DNA from: Candidatus Krumholzibacteriia bacterium
GTDB lineage: Bacteria; Krumholzibacteriota; Krumholzibacteriia; LZORAL124-64-63
Assembly (NCBI GenBank): GCA_030590265.1
Contig: JAUUYW010000151.1
Span: 1-7,901, forward strand
Length of the DNA: 7,901 bases
Reading direction: 5' to 3'
Below, one piece after another: positions 1-6,889 of this stretch (its first letter is position 1; every line of letters begins with the position of its first letter). The notes beneath the pieces are model-generated. The model was not told where the DNA came from, did no database searches, and saw only the letters and a list, made by a program, of their open reading frames with translations. The translations under genes and the position numbers were made by a program.

Positions 1-1155
1 GTTCAAAACGACCTGTTCAATCAAGGTTGCATCAACTAAAACCCAGATGGGTTCGGCCTCTGACATATCGGGTTGGTCCAAGTCAAATCCCAAGTTCACC
101 CGGTTTGTGTTGAGCTCACTCTTTTGAAAAGCCAACACCTTCCTGATGATGGCCTTCAAATCATTTCGAGTTTTCTCCATTTCCCGTCGGGAGGAAAAGT
201 CCCGTATGTGTTTCACAATTTCGGCCGTTCGCTCCACCTGAACGGAGATTTCTTCCAGGTTTTCGATCAATTCAGGAGTAACAGGATCGCCCTCGCTGAG
301 CGTATCAGTGCAAAGGGATGTTCGCAGCAGGATGCTTCCAAGAGGTTGGTCGATCTGGTGGGCAATCTCGGTGGACATTGTTTTCATGGTATGGATACGG
401 GACAGGTGGGAAAGTCTGAGCAGATGTCGACGAGCCTCATCCTCGGCTTTTCGCCAGCGAACTCGGGAGGCAACCCCTTGCTGAACAACAACCGAGCCCA
501 GGATCATCACCACCAGGACAATACCTCCACAGATCCAAACAAGATTGCGGGTAAAGGAGGCAATTTCCGCCTTGGCATCTTCAATATAGACACCGCTGCC
601 AACAATCCAGCCCCAGGGTTCCACCTCTTTCACATAGGAAATTTTGGGAACAACGTTGGAAGAGTCATCCTTCCATTGCCACATATAGTCGACAAAACCA
701 CCCCCCTGTTCTTCGACAACGGTCACCATTTCTGCAAAAAGATACTTGCCATTGGGGTCTTTGTACTCACTCAAGTCCTGCCCTTCAAGATCCGGACGGT
801 AGGGATGCATGATCATGTAAGGATGGCGGTCATTGATCCAAAAATAGTCGGAATTCTCATGGCCAAAACGCAAGGCGCGGATATGTTCCTTGGCTTGGTC
901 CTGGGCCTCTTGACGAGACAAATGCCCGGAGCTTTCCAGTTGTTCGAAGGTGTGGAGATCATTCCAAGCCATGGAAACCAGTTCCCTGACCATTTCCCGT
1001 TTGCGATCCAGAATACTGGTTTCAATAAAAGGCAGAATAAGAACAAAAATGGTTACAACAAAAAGAATGGTTGTAAAGATTGTGGGAATTACGATGCGCC
1101 AAAATGAGGCCTTTGCTTGAAAGATCTTCCAATTCAAAAATACACCTTTCAGCAT
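1..1155 (-). CDS. Sensor histidine kinase with single Cache sensor domain, partial (C-terminus beyond window)
   Basis: Inner-membrane two-component sensor kinase, read without a stop from ATG (1155-1153) to base 1, giving 385 residues. Seen in order: short cytoplasmic N-terminus, membrane segment about 20-43, periplasmic single-Cache (sCache_2-like) domain about 50-195 with YFWIND, MIMHPYRPDLEGQDL and the closing WGWIVGSGVYIED, second membrane segment about 204-226, a short linker, and a HisKA dimerisation helix with H-box EIAHQIDQPL; His266 is the likely phospho-acceptor. The final residues IEQVVLN are the beginning of the ATPase N-box, so the rest of the HATPase domain lies off the left edge. 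The H-box resembles the DctB/FixL-like group (usually AHEINQPL). sCache domains generally sense small extracellular ligands; this ligand cannot be told. GGGGAGGG lies two bases before the ATG, and an in-frame TAA not far upstream limits longer starts. The partner response regulator is not visible. Confidence 0.93.
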   Translation of the reverse strand, partial: MLKGVFLNWKIFQAKASFWRIVIPTIFTTILFVVTIFVLILPFIETSILDRKREMVRELVSMAWNDLHTFEQLESSGHLSRQEAQDQAKEHIRALRFGHENSDYFWINDRHPYMIMHPYRPDLEGQDLSEYKDPNGKYLFAEMVTVVEEQGGGFVDYMWQWKDDSSNVVPKISYVKEVEPWGWIVGSGVYIEDAKAEIASFTRNLVWICGGIVLVVMILGSVVVQQGVASRVRWRKAEDEARRHLLRLSHLSRIHTMKTMSTEIAHQIDQPLGSILLRTSLCTDTLSEGDPVTPELIENLEEISVQVERTAEIVKHIRDFSSRREMEKTRNDLKAIIRKVLAFQKSELNTNRVNLGFDLDQPDMSEAEPIWVLVDATLIEQVVLN

Positions 1156-1208
1156 TTCCCTCCCCAACTGGAACAACACCGTTTAATCCTTATTCCCAAG
1201 GCCACAGT

Positions 1209-1237
1209 ATCCTACAATCAAGGCCCCCCTCGGTCAA
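1209..1237 (-). promoter_or_regulatory. Candidate sigma-70-type promoter of the histidine kinase gene
   Basis: On the minus strand a -35 box TTGACC (1237-1232) is followed by a 17-base spacer and a -10 box TAGGAT (1214-1209). This matches 5/6 and 4/6 positions of the consensus with ideal spacing. Transcription would begin near 1202, leaving a leader of about 47 bases before the kinase ATG at 1155. Base matches only; no experimental support, and the organism's promoter consensus is unknown. Confidence 0.4.
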
Positions 1238-1240
1238 CCA

Positions 1241-1273
1241 AACAAGTCCAGAAACAAGTCCAGAACAAATCCA
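1241..1273. repeat. 12-bp tandem repeat in the divergent intergenic region (two perfect copies plus a partial third)
   Basis: AACAAGTCCAGA occurs twice back to back (1241-1252 and 1253-1264). It is followed by a degenerate shorter copy, AACAAATCCA, at 1264-1273. The array lies immediately upstream of the candidate -35 box of the minus-strand kinase gene and about 120 bases before the plus-strand lipoprotein start. Tandem sites in such a position can be regulator-binding iterons, but simple slippage duplication explains them equally well. Elsewhere in 1156-1394 I see no confident plus-strand promoter for the lipoprotein gene. Confidence 0.6.
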
Positions 1274-1394
1274 CCTGTTGATTTGGATATTTCACCTTGG
1301 ATTTCAGTGGTACTGCCAGCCATCTACCCCTATCCTAAGACAATCGCCCAGTTTCATTGCTCAAGTGTTTTCAACCCCAATCCGCGAGGTTGTC

Positions 1395-2642
1395 ATGCCC
1401 CAACGCCGGGCCGTTTCCCTGCTGGTGCCAGTCTTGGTTTTAATGGCTGGATGTGGAGGTAGCAGTGACCAGGATGTCACCACCCACCTGACCGGTCGAG
1501 CCATCCTGCCAGCCGACACCATCATGCCGGGGCCTGCCGTGGGACGAGTCCTGGGACCTGAAATCAATGGCCGCTCACTGCCTTTACCCGGAGTGCCTGT
1601 GCAAGGTTTCAGCTCCATTGTTCACCTGTCCGAAAATCACTACCTCCTTTTGCAGGACAATGGTTTTGGCACCCTGGCCAACAGCCCGGATGTCCCCTTG
1701 CAGTGGTTTCATTTGACCGTGGACCTGACTGACGACCCCGACACCAAGGGCCTCGTCACTCTGAAGAATCACACTTTCATCACCGATCCCCATCATTATC
1801 TGCTCGACGTCCCCGATGATGGCCACCTGACCGGCGCCCACCTCGACCCCGAATCTTTTGTCCGGCTTGCCGATGGATCTTTCTGGATTGGTGAAGAATT
1901 CGGACCGGCCCTGATTCACGTCGATTCTCTGGGACAAGTTCTGTCCCCGGCTGTGGACATCCCCGTTGTTCCGGAATTGACCCAATTCAGCCGTGACCTG
2001 GATATCCTGATGACTCCCGATCATCCCAGCCTGCGGCACCAGGCCGAAGCCGAACAAATGGCCAACCTGCCCCGCAGTGGCGGCATTGAAGGCCTGGCCA
2101 TCACCCCGGACGGAAAATTCCTCTATGCCTCGGTGGAAAAAGCCATGGTTGAAGATCCGTCCCGCACCCGTCGGGTCATCCTCCAGTTTGACCCTCAAAC
2201 CAGCGCTTTCACCGGTGAATATCGACTGTACAAGGTGGATGCTTCCAATGTTTCCATCGCCTCCCTCGAAGCCGTGAACTCCACAAGATTGTTGGTTCTG
2301 GAAAGGGATTCGAATGATGGAGTCAAGGCCCTGATCAAGCGCATTTACCAGGTGGATCTGGACGACATCCATCCCGACGGCACTCTGAACAAAACCCTGG
2401 TTTGCGATCTGATGAAAATCAGGGATGTGATAGGACTAACAGTTGCCGAAGAGGGCGCCATCGGCCTGGGCCAAAATTATTCATTCCCTTACGTGACCCC
2501 CGAATGCCTGCTGATCCTGGACCAGCGCACCCTGCTGGTGGTCAACGACAACAACTACCCCATGAGCAGCGGTCGCCGTCCACCCGACACACCCGATGAC
2601 AACGAATTCATTCGCCTGCGCCTGGAGCATAAACTGCAGTAG
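1395..2642 (+). CDS. Esterase-like/phytase-like beta-propeller lipoprotein
   Basis: Predicted 415-residue lipoprotein. The N-terminus MPQRRAVSLLVPVLVLMAGC is a short type II signal peptide with lipobox LMAG-C and lipidated Cys20; Gly at +2 fits outer-membrane rather than inner-membrane retention. The mature part matches the 'esterase-like activity of phytase' family (PF13449-like): VQGFSS near 69, DPESFVRLADGSFWIGEEFG at 151-170, GGIEGLAITPDGKFLYASVE at 229-248, LLVLERD near 299, and the closing VVNDNNYP...DDNEFI at 382-405. The family is secreted or membrane-anchored and probably hydrolytic, but substrates are mostly unproven; phytate hydrolysis should not be assumed. I chose ATG 1395 because GAGG sits five bases upstream and the lipoprotein signal follows directly. 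The reading frame stays open upstream to 1080, but that part is not protein-like and would bury the signal peptide. Its stop codon TAG (2640-2642) shares its last base with the next gene's GTG, suggesting co-transcription and translational coupling. Confidence 0.88.
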   Translation: MPQRRAVSLLVPVLVLMAGCGGSSDQDVTTHLTGRAILPADTIMPGPAVGRVLGPEINGRSLPLPGVPVQGFSSIVHLSENHYLLLQDNGFGTLANSPDVPLQWFHLTVDLTDDPDTKGLVTLKNHTFITDPHHYLLDVPDDGHLTGAHLDPESFVRLADGSFWIGEEFGPALIHVDSLGQVLSPAVDIPVVPELTQFSRDLDILMTPDHPSLRHQAEAEQMANLPRSGGIEGLAITPDGKFLYASVEKAMVEDPSRTRRVILQFDPQTSAFTGEYRLYKVDASNVSIASLEAVNSTRLLVLERDSNDGVKALIKRIYQVDLDDIHPDGTLNKTLVCDLMKIRDVIGLTVAEEGAIGLGQNYSFPYVTPECLLILDQRTLLVVNDNNYPMSSGRRPPDTPDDNEFIRLRLEHKLQ

Positions 2643-4645
2643 TGAAAAAATACTTTTCACCCGAGGCCGCCCTGGCCCTGATACTGATTATTTCAGCCAT
2701 TGTGCGCTTTGTTTTTTTCCGCCAATTGGCAGCCACTGATTTGGTCACCGTGCCCTTGCTGGACAGCCTGGCTTATCACGAGTGGGCCGCCCGTTTGGTG
2801 GCCGGAGATCCCGGCTGGGGTGAGGCCTATTGGATGGGCCCGTTGTATCCTCATTTGCTGGCCCTGGTGTATGGGGTTTTTGGTGTAGGGACCATGGCCA
2901 TCAGTGGGTTGCAACTGGTGCTCTCGTTGGTGAACATCTGGTTGGTCTTTCTGCTGACCCGCAATTTTTTGTGGGAGGATGATTCTCCTTCCCCCGCCTG
3001 GGCTGCGGTGCTGTCAGCCGGCCTGTATGCCATGTACGGCGCCCCGGTTTTCTACGCCGGAATGATCCTGATGGCCACCCTTGTGACCACCTTGTATCTG
3101 TTGGTGGCCCGCCAAACCCTGCTGGCCTGGCGAAGCAATACCACCGCGTCCTGGCTGGTGCTCGGGTTGCTGGTGGGACTGACTGGACTGGCCCGGGGAA
3201 ACATATTTTTGCTGTTGGTTTTGCTGCCTCTTTTGATTCTCAAGAAAAACACCGGCCCCGACCGTTGGAAAAAATCAGCCGCCTTGGTCATTGCCGGTTT
3301 GCTCATGCTGGTGCCCACCACTGTACGCAACCTGTTGGTGGCCGATGATTTCGTGATCCTCACCACCAACGGCGGCATCAATCTGCTGATCGGACAACAG
3401 GCCGACTACGGTGGAATTTTTGCCCCCATGGTGCCCGAAGGTCAAACCGACTACGACGCTTCCATGGAGAAATCTCTCGAGCTGGAAATGGAACGCGACC
3501 TCAAAGGGTCTGAAGTTTCGCGCATTCTGACCGGAAGAGCCTGGGATGAGTTCCGACTGAACCTGGGCGCCATGCCAGGTCATTACTTGCGCAAAGCCTA
3601 TCGTTTTTGGAACGGGTACGAGTTACCGCAAATCTTCAGTTACAATTTTTGGCATGGTCAATTCTCTGCTCTGCGCATCCTTGTTGTGCCATTTTTCTTA
3701 CTGACCGCGCTGGGTTTGCTCGGAATTCGATTCCTGCCCCGTGGTCCTCAGCTCATCATGGTGCTGTTGTTGGCTGGCTATTTTTTGAGTCTGTTGCCCT
3801 TCTTCCCCACCTCCCGTTACCGGATGCCAGTAGCACCGTTGCTGGCCATCAGTGCGGGTGTTTTTCTGATGGCCTGGTGGCACATGAACCGGCCTCTTAA
3901 AGTTCGCTGGCTTGTTTGTTCGGTCTTGCTGGTCACTGCAATTCTTCCGCGATGGGCCGCTCTTGATCAGGCGGAAATCCTCTGGCAGGTCCACTTGCAT
4001 GAAGCCTCTCGCGCCAGCAAACAAGGCGATCTCAAAAAAACCTTGAGTAAGGTTCGCCTGGCCGAAGAAGCCAATCCCGGTCTGGCCGAAACACCTTACC
4101 GTCTGGCTGTTTTCCTTGAAGAGGTTGAGGCTTGGCCTCAAGCCGAAGCGGCCCTGCAACTGGCAGCCACTCGGGCTCCCCGAAACAGTAAAATCCCCTA
4201 TCGTATGGGTGTTTTCCAGGACCGTCAGGGCAAGTGGCCTGATGCCCTCAACTCATTCAGGCGAGCGGCCAACATGGATCCTCAATGGGCTTTCCCCTGG
4301 TTGCGGGCCGGGATGACCTTGCGCAAAGCTGGCCAAATGGATGACGCCATTGACGCATTTGAAAAGGCCTATGCCCTTAGTCCCGGCAATCATCGAATTC
4401 GCTCCAACCTGGCTTCGGCCTACGCCTCGGTGGAGCAATACGATGCCGCTCGGGAATTGCTCGGGCAGTTGGTGGAGGATTTCCCAAACTATGTCAACGG
4501 GTGGTTCAATTTGGCGCTGGTTCAATGGCGATCCGGGCGTGAAGATGATGCCCGGGTGGCGTTAAAAATGGCTGGAGAAATTCGTAACCTGACACCTGGC
4601 CAGGTTCGTCGGGTTGGATCTTTAGAAGAAATGATGGGCCAATAG
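2642..4645 (+). CDS. Polytopic GT39/ArnT-like glycosyltransferase with C-terminal TPR array
   Basis: Predicted 667-residue inner-membrane protein starting at GTG. Residues about 8-437 form a many-helix membrane domain of the GT-C type (GT39/PMT_2/ArnT-like): an acidic first loop (LLDSLAYHEWA, Asp41 a candidate catalytic or metal-contact position), YWMGPLYPHLLAL at 63-75, RNLLVADDFVILTTNGGINL at 229-248, a large extracytoplasmic loop about 245-340, and the late SRYRMPVAPLL at 391-401. Such enzymes move a sugar from a polyprenyl-phosphate donor to lipid or protein acceptors outside the membrane. Residues about 447-650 hold roughly six 34-residue TPR units (GKWPDALNSFRRAANMDP and QMDDAIDAFEKAYALSP are clear), usually protein-binding. 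The ribosome site is weak: GGAG lies 14 bases upstream, so coupling to the preceding lipoprotein gene is likely. GTG is preferred because the first membrane helix begins at once and no ATG occurs before it. Donor and acceptor are unknown. Confidence 0.85.
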   Translation: MKKYFSPEAALALILIISAIVRFVFFRQLAATDLVTVPLLDSLAYHEWAARLVAGDPGWGEAYWMGPLYPHLLALVYGVFGVGTMAISGLQLVLSLVNIWLVFLLTRNFLWEDDSPSPAWAAVLSAGLYAMYGAPVFYAGMILMATLVTTLYLLVARQTLLAWRSNTTASWLVLGLLVGLTGLARGNIFLLLVLLPLLILKKNTGPDRWKKSAALVIAGLLMLVPTTVRNLLVADDFVILTTNGGINLLIGQQADYGGIFAPMVPEGQTDYDASMEKSLELEMERDLKGSEVSRILTGRAWDEFRLNLGAMPGHYLRKAYRFWNGYELPQIFSYNFWHGQFSALRILVVPFFLLTALGLLGIRFLPRGPQLIMVLLLAGYFLSLLPFFPTSRYRMPVAPLLAISAGVFLMAWWHMNRPLKVRWLVCSVLLVTAILPRWAALDQAEILWQVHLHEASRASKQGDLKKTLSKVRLAEEANPGLAETPYRLAVFLEEVEAWPQAEAALQLAATRAPRNSKIPYRMGVFQDRQGKWPDALNSFRRAANMDPQWAFPWLRAGMTLRKAGQMDDAIDAFEKAYALSPGNHRIRSNLASAYASVEQYDAARELLGQLVEDFPNYVNGWFNLALVQWRSGREDDARVALKMAGEIRNLTPGQVRRVGSLEEMMGQ

Positions 4646-4675
4646 TGCATTTCTCACTCATAGGCGCTATTTTTT
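4641..4675 (+). terminator. Candidate intrinsic terminator after the glycosyltransferase gene
   Basis: AATAGTGC (4641-4648) can pair with GCGCTATT (4664-4671) as an eight-base-pair stem including one G-T pair. The loop is 15 bases and the T-run extends to 4675. The stem contains the stop codon of the glycosyltransferase gene. The long loop and AT-rich stem base make it a weak terminator; a shorter ATAG/CTAT hairpin in the same place is an alternative fold. Confidence 0.4.
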
Positions 4676-4701
4676 CCAAATCACACACCCCCTCTCAACT
4701 A

Positions 4702-4710
4702 TGATATAGT
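4702..4710 (+). promoter_or_regulatory. Candidate extended -10 promoter of the SBBP-repeat gene
   Basis: TGATATAGT fits an extended -10 element (TG, one base, then TATAGT, 5/6 of consensus). No convincing -35 box sits at the usual distance, as is common for extended -10 promoters. Transcription would start near 4717, about 56 bases before the ATG at 4773. A shifted alternative -10, TATGAT, lies at 4700-4705. A 13-base palindrome, GATCCA-A-TGGATC, at 4723-4735 falls in the presumed leader; its role is unknown and it may be chance. Confidence 0.35.
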
Positions 4711-4772
4711 GCTAGTTACCTTGATCCAATGGATCCACCAGTTTCTTTCAAGCAGTCTGCCAGGAGCCTGTC

Positions 4773-6398
4773 ATGACCAGCCTGTGGAAGTTCTCCTTCA
4801 TCATCTTGATCCTGCTTGCTCCCCTTCCCGCCACCGCCCAGCTAGTCCATCAAGAGTGGGTCCAATCTCAGCCGGGCCACTACTATGTTGGCACCAAGGC
4901 CATGGACCTGGATGCTGACGGGAATGTCTACGTCGTCGGATACCAAGACATGGATTTCCTCACCATCAAATACAATCCCGACGGAGATTTCCTATGGGAG
5001 ATACGTTTTAACTGCGGTGAAAACACCTGGGACCGTGCCAGCGCCATAGCCGTCGACAACCTCGGCAATGTGGTGGTTTCGGGCCACAGTTTCGATTTCG
5101 ATGAGGAATTTGGCAGCTATGTGACCGTGAAGTACGGACCGGACGGCAGCGAGTTGTGGGTGGCAAAATTCGACGAACTGGATGCCGATATTTCAGGAGA
5201 GAGCGGCAATTATCTCGCCCTCGATAGCTGGGACAATGTCTACTTGACCGGCAAGGTCAGAGGTGACGATGATTTTGATTTTGTCACCATCAAGTACAAC
5301 GCGGCCGGCCTGCATCAGTGGACCTCACTGTTCGACGGCAATCAATCGGGCAACGACTCACCCAGCGATATCGCCACTGATGAATTCGGCACTGTGTACG
5401 TCACCGGTACAAGCCAAGGGCAAGACGGTCTGTTCGATTACGCAACCATCAAGTATGGTCCTGATGGAGAGGAATGCTGGCGCAGCAGGATCGCCAACAA
5501 CCTGGAACATTGGTACCATCAATGCAGAATGGATGTATGCCCCGAAGGTGGAGTGGTTGTGGTTGGAGGCCTGAAGTGGGGGCCTCAATACGATGACTGC
5601 GACTTCCTCACCACCAAATACTTCCCGAACGGCGATGTCGCCTGGACCAATATATACACCTGGCCTCAGGAAGATTGGTACGAATTCGACTACGCCAATG
5701 CCGTCGTCGTCGATGATGTGGGCAACGTGATCGTGACCGGCGCGAGCATGGATGTCGACACCTATTACGACTATGCCACGGTCAAGTACAGTTTCGACGG
5801 TGAGATGCTCTGGACCGCCAGGTTCTCGGGTCTTGGCGGATACGATTGGCCTACGGCAATTGCCTTGGATGATCTGGGCAACATCTACGTGACTGGGATG
5901 ATGGAGCTCTGGTTTTCCACCGTTAAATATGGACCCGGCGGAGATCAACTGTGGTCTGTCTTTTGGGAGGACCCTGGGTTGAGATACGATGCAATGGTTC
6001 ATGACATCAAGGTCGATGCCCAGCACAACGTTTACCTTCAGGGGCAGAACAACTATTCTGGTTTGACCACCATCAAATACTCCCAGGGGCCGCTGGCACC
6101 GGTCGAGCCCGAATCGCACACCAATCTTCGCACAGCGGGCCGATTGTGGCAGAACCATCCCAATCCCTTCAACCCACACACTACGATTCGCTTCGACTTG
6201 CTGCAGCAAGGCGAAGTCACCCTTCGTATTTTTGATCTGGCAGGTCGCTTGGTGGATGTCCTGCTTGAGGGTGTGGAATTGCCCGCAGGCGTTCACACCG
6301 CCATCTGGAACGGGCGAACTATGCCCTCGGGGATATACTTTTGCAGGATGGATGTAGGGGAATTCACAGAGACGAAGAGGATGACGTTGGTGCGATAA
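4773..6398 (+). CDS. Secreted SBBP-repeat beta-propeller protein with FlgD-like/T9SS-like C-terminal sorting domain
   Basis: Predicted 541-residue exported protein. Residues 1-22 are a Sec signal peptide (hydrophobic core FSFIILILLA, likely cut after ATA before Gln23). Residues about 40-440 carry eight SBBP-type repeats of about 50 residues. Each pairs a D-x-x-G-N-V-Y-V-x-G strand (47-56, 95-104, 151-160, 203-212, 256-266, 314-323, 366-375, 415-424) with an aromatic strand of the TIKYGPDGxxLW type (63, 117, 171, 224, 279, 335, 382 and a shortened last one at 432), as expected for a beta-propeller. Residues about 455-541 are a FlgD-like/T9SS-like C-terminal domain: NHPNPFNPHTTIRFDL, then LRIFDLAGRLVDVL, AIWNGR and MPSGIYFCRM. 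Such tails direct secretion or surface attachment in FCB and related phyla. The start is supported by CAGGAG six bases upstream. The specific role is unknown; adhesion or surface binding is only a guess. Confidence 0.9.
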   Translation: MTSLWKFSFIILILLAPLPATAQLVHQEWVQSQPGHYYVGTKAMDLDADGNVYVVGYQDMDFLTIKYNPDGDFLWEIRFNCGENTWDRASAIAVDNLGNVVVSGHSFDFDEEFGSYVTVKYGPDGSELWVAKFDELDADISGESGNYLALDSWDNVYLTGKVRGDDDFDFVTIKYNAAGLHQWTSLFDGNQSGNDSPSDIATDEFGTVYVTGTSQGQDGLFDYATIKYGPDGEECWRSRIANNLEHWYHQCRMDVCPEGGVVVVGGLKWGPQYDDCDFLTTKYFPNGDVAWTNIYTWPQEDWYEFDYANAVVVDDVGNVIVTGASMDVDTYYDYATVKYSFDGEMLWTARFSGLGGYDWPTAIALDDLGNIYVTGMMELWFSTVKYGPGGDQLWSVFWEDPGLRYDAMVHDIKVDAQHNVYLQGQNNYSGLTTIKYSQGPLAPVEPESHTNLRTAGRLWQNHPNPFNPHTTIRFDLLQQGEVTLRIFDLAGRLVDVLLEGVELPAGVHTAIWNGRTMPSGIYFCRMDVGEFTETKRMTLVR

Positions 6399-6413
6399 TT
6401 AACTTACTCGCTA

Positions 6414-6525
6414 CATCCCACACCTGCTGGTGCCTCCCGATGGTATACTGAGTTGATTCCAACAAAACTCGAACCAATCGCCCCTGCAGATCATACACAG
6501 CACTGACCCCATCAATGACAGGATT
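6414..6525 (-). pseudogene. Remnant of a second FlgD-like/T9SS-like sorting domain
   Basis: Read on the minus strand from about 6507, the sequence encodes VSAVYDLQGRLVRVLLE, a short stretch, then GRHQQVWD ending near 6415. This is the middle of the same sorting-domain fold carried by the plus-strand gene ending at 6398 (there: RIFDLAGRLVDVLLEG and HTAIWNG). It lacks the NPFNP start, the GxDxxG turn and the PSGxYxY end, has no start codon or ribosome site, and the frame after VWD is not domain-like. I read it as a leftover of a lost secreted-protein gene, truncated at both ends. It abuts the Fic fragment in a different frame. The call rests on about 30 residues of resemblance. Confidence 0.55.
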
Positions 6526-6889
6526 TCAGGATCAAGGTTTGCCACAGGCGTCCTGTTCTGCCATTTCCATCGTTGAAAGGATGGATGAATTCAAATTCAT
6601 AGTGGAATACCGAACTCGTGATCAATGGGTGATGGTGCGGTTGTGCCAGCCAATCAAATAAATCGGACATTTGCCCAGGTACCCTTATTGCCGGAGGAGC
6701 CATGTGGATGATTTCGCAGCCCGGTTCAAGAACACCAACCCCGCCTTTGCGATAGGTCCCGGCATCCACCATGAGATCCCGCATCAGGATGCCATTGGCT
6801 TCCCTGAGATCCGTCTCCATTACAGCAGCGGGGCCAATGAGAGCAGGAAAATGGTGAAACTCAATTTGTTTTTTGCCATCAGAATGCAA
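6512..6889 (-). pseudogene. Fic-family AMPylase/Fido domain fragment, truncated at both ends
   Basis: Open frame of 125 codons from a TTG without a convincing ribosome site to TGA at 6512-6514. From about residue 23 it follows the Fic core: EANGILM, the AGTYRKGGVGV turn, IIHMAPPAIRVP, the LFDWLA helix, SSVFHYEFEFIHPF and the full catalytic loop HPFNDGNGRTGR (6583-6548, His103 of this frame), then LWQTLIL. Fic proteins transfer AMP or another phosphate-containing group to hydroxyl side chains of target proteins. Family members of this type usually run to well over 300 residues; here the N-terminal part, which normally carries the inhibitory S/T-x-x-x-E-G/N helix, is missing, and so is everything after LIL. 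The homology stops about where the sorting-domain remnant begins, and the upstream end overlaps the last codons of the barrel gene. A broken gene is much the likeliest reading; a translated mini-Fic is possible but unsupported. Confidence 0.75.

Noticed and set aside
73..1107. Long plus-strand open frame of 344 codons opposite the kinase gene
   Set aside because: It has no recognisable domain and low-complexity, Asn/Lys-rich stretches. The opposite strand encodes an unmistakable Cache-HisKA kinase with a good ribosome site, so this is an antisense shadow.
1080..1394. N-terminal extension of the phytase-like lipoprotein to an ATG at 1080
   Set aside because: The extra 105 residues look non-coding, overlap the start of the divergent kinase gene, and would place the lipoprotein signal peptide in the middle of the protein. 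ATG 1395 has a ribosome site and an immediate signal sequence.
1584..2372. Minus-strand open frame of 262 codons inside the lipoprotein gene
   Set aside because: No domain signal and fully opposite a recognised family; antisense shadow.
4723..4735. Palindrome GATCCA-A-TGGATC as an operator
   Set aside because: Six-base arms occur often by chance and there is no second copy; mentioned only with the promoter.
5358..6296. Minus-strand open frame of 312 codons inside the SBBP-repeat gene
   Set aside because: It mirrors the repeat structure of the plus-strand gene and has no plausible start context or family; shadow caused by repeated composition.
6421..6432. CACC-TGCT-GGTG hairpin after the SBBP gene as a terminator
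   Set aside because: Only four base pairs and no following T-run on either strand.
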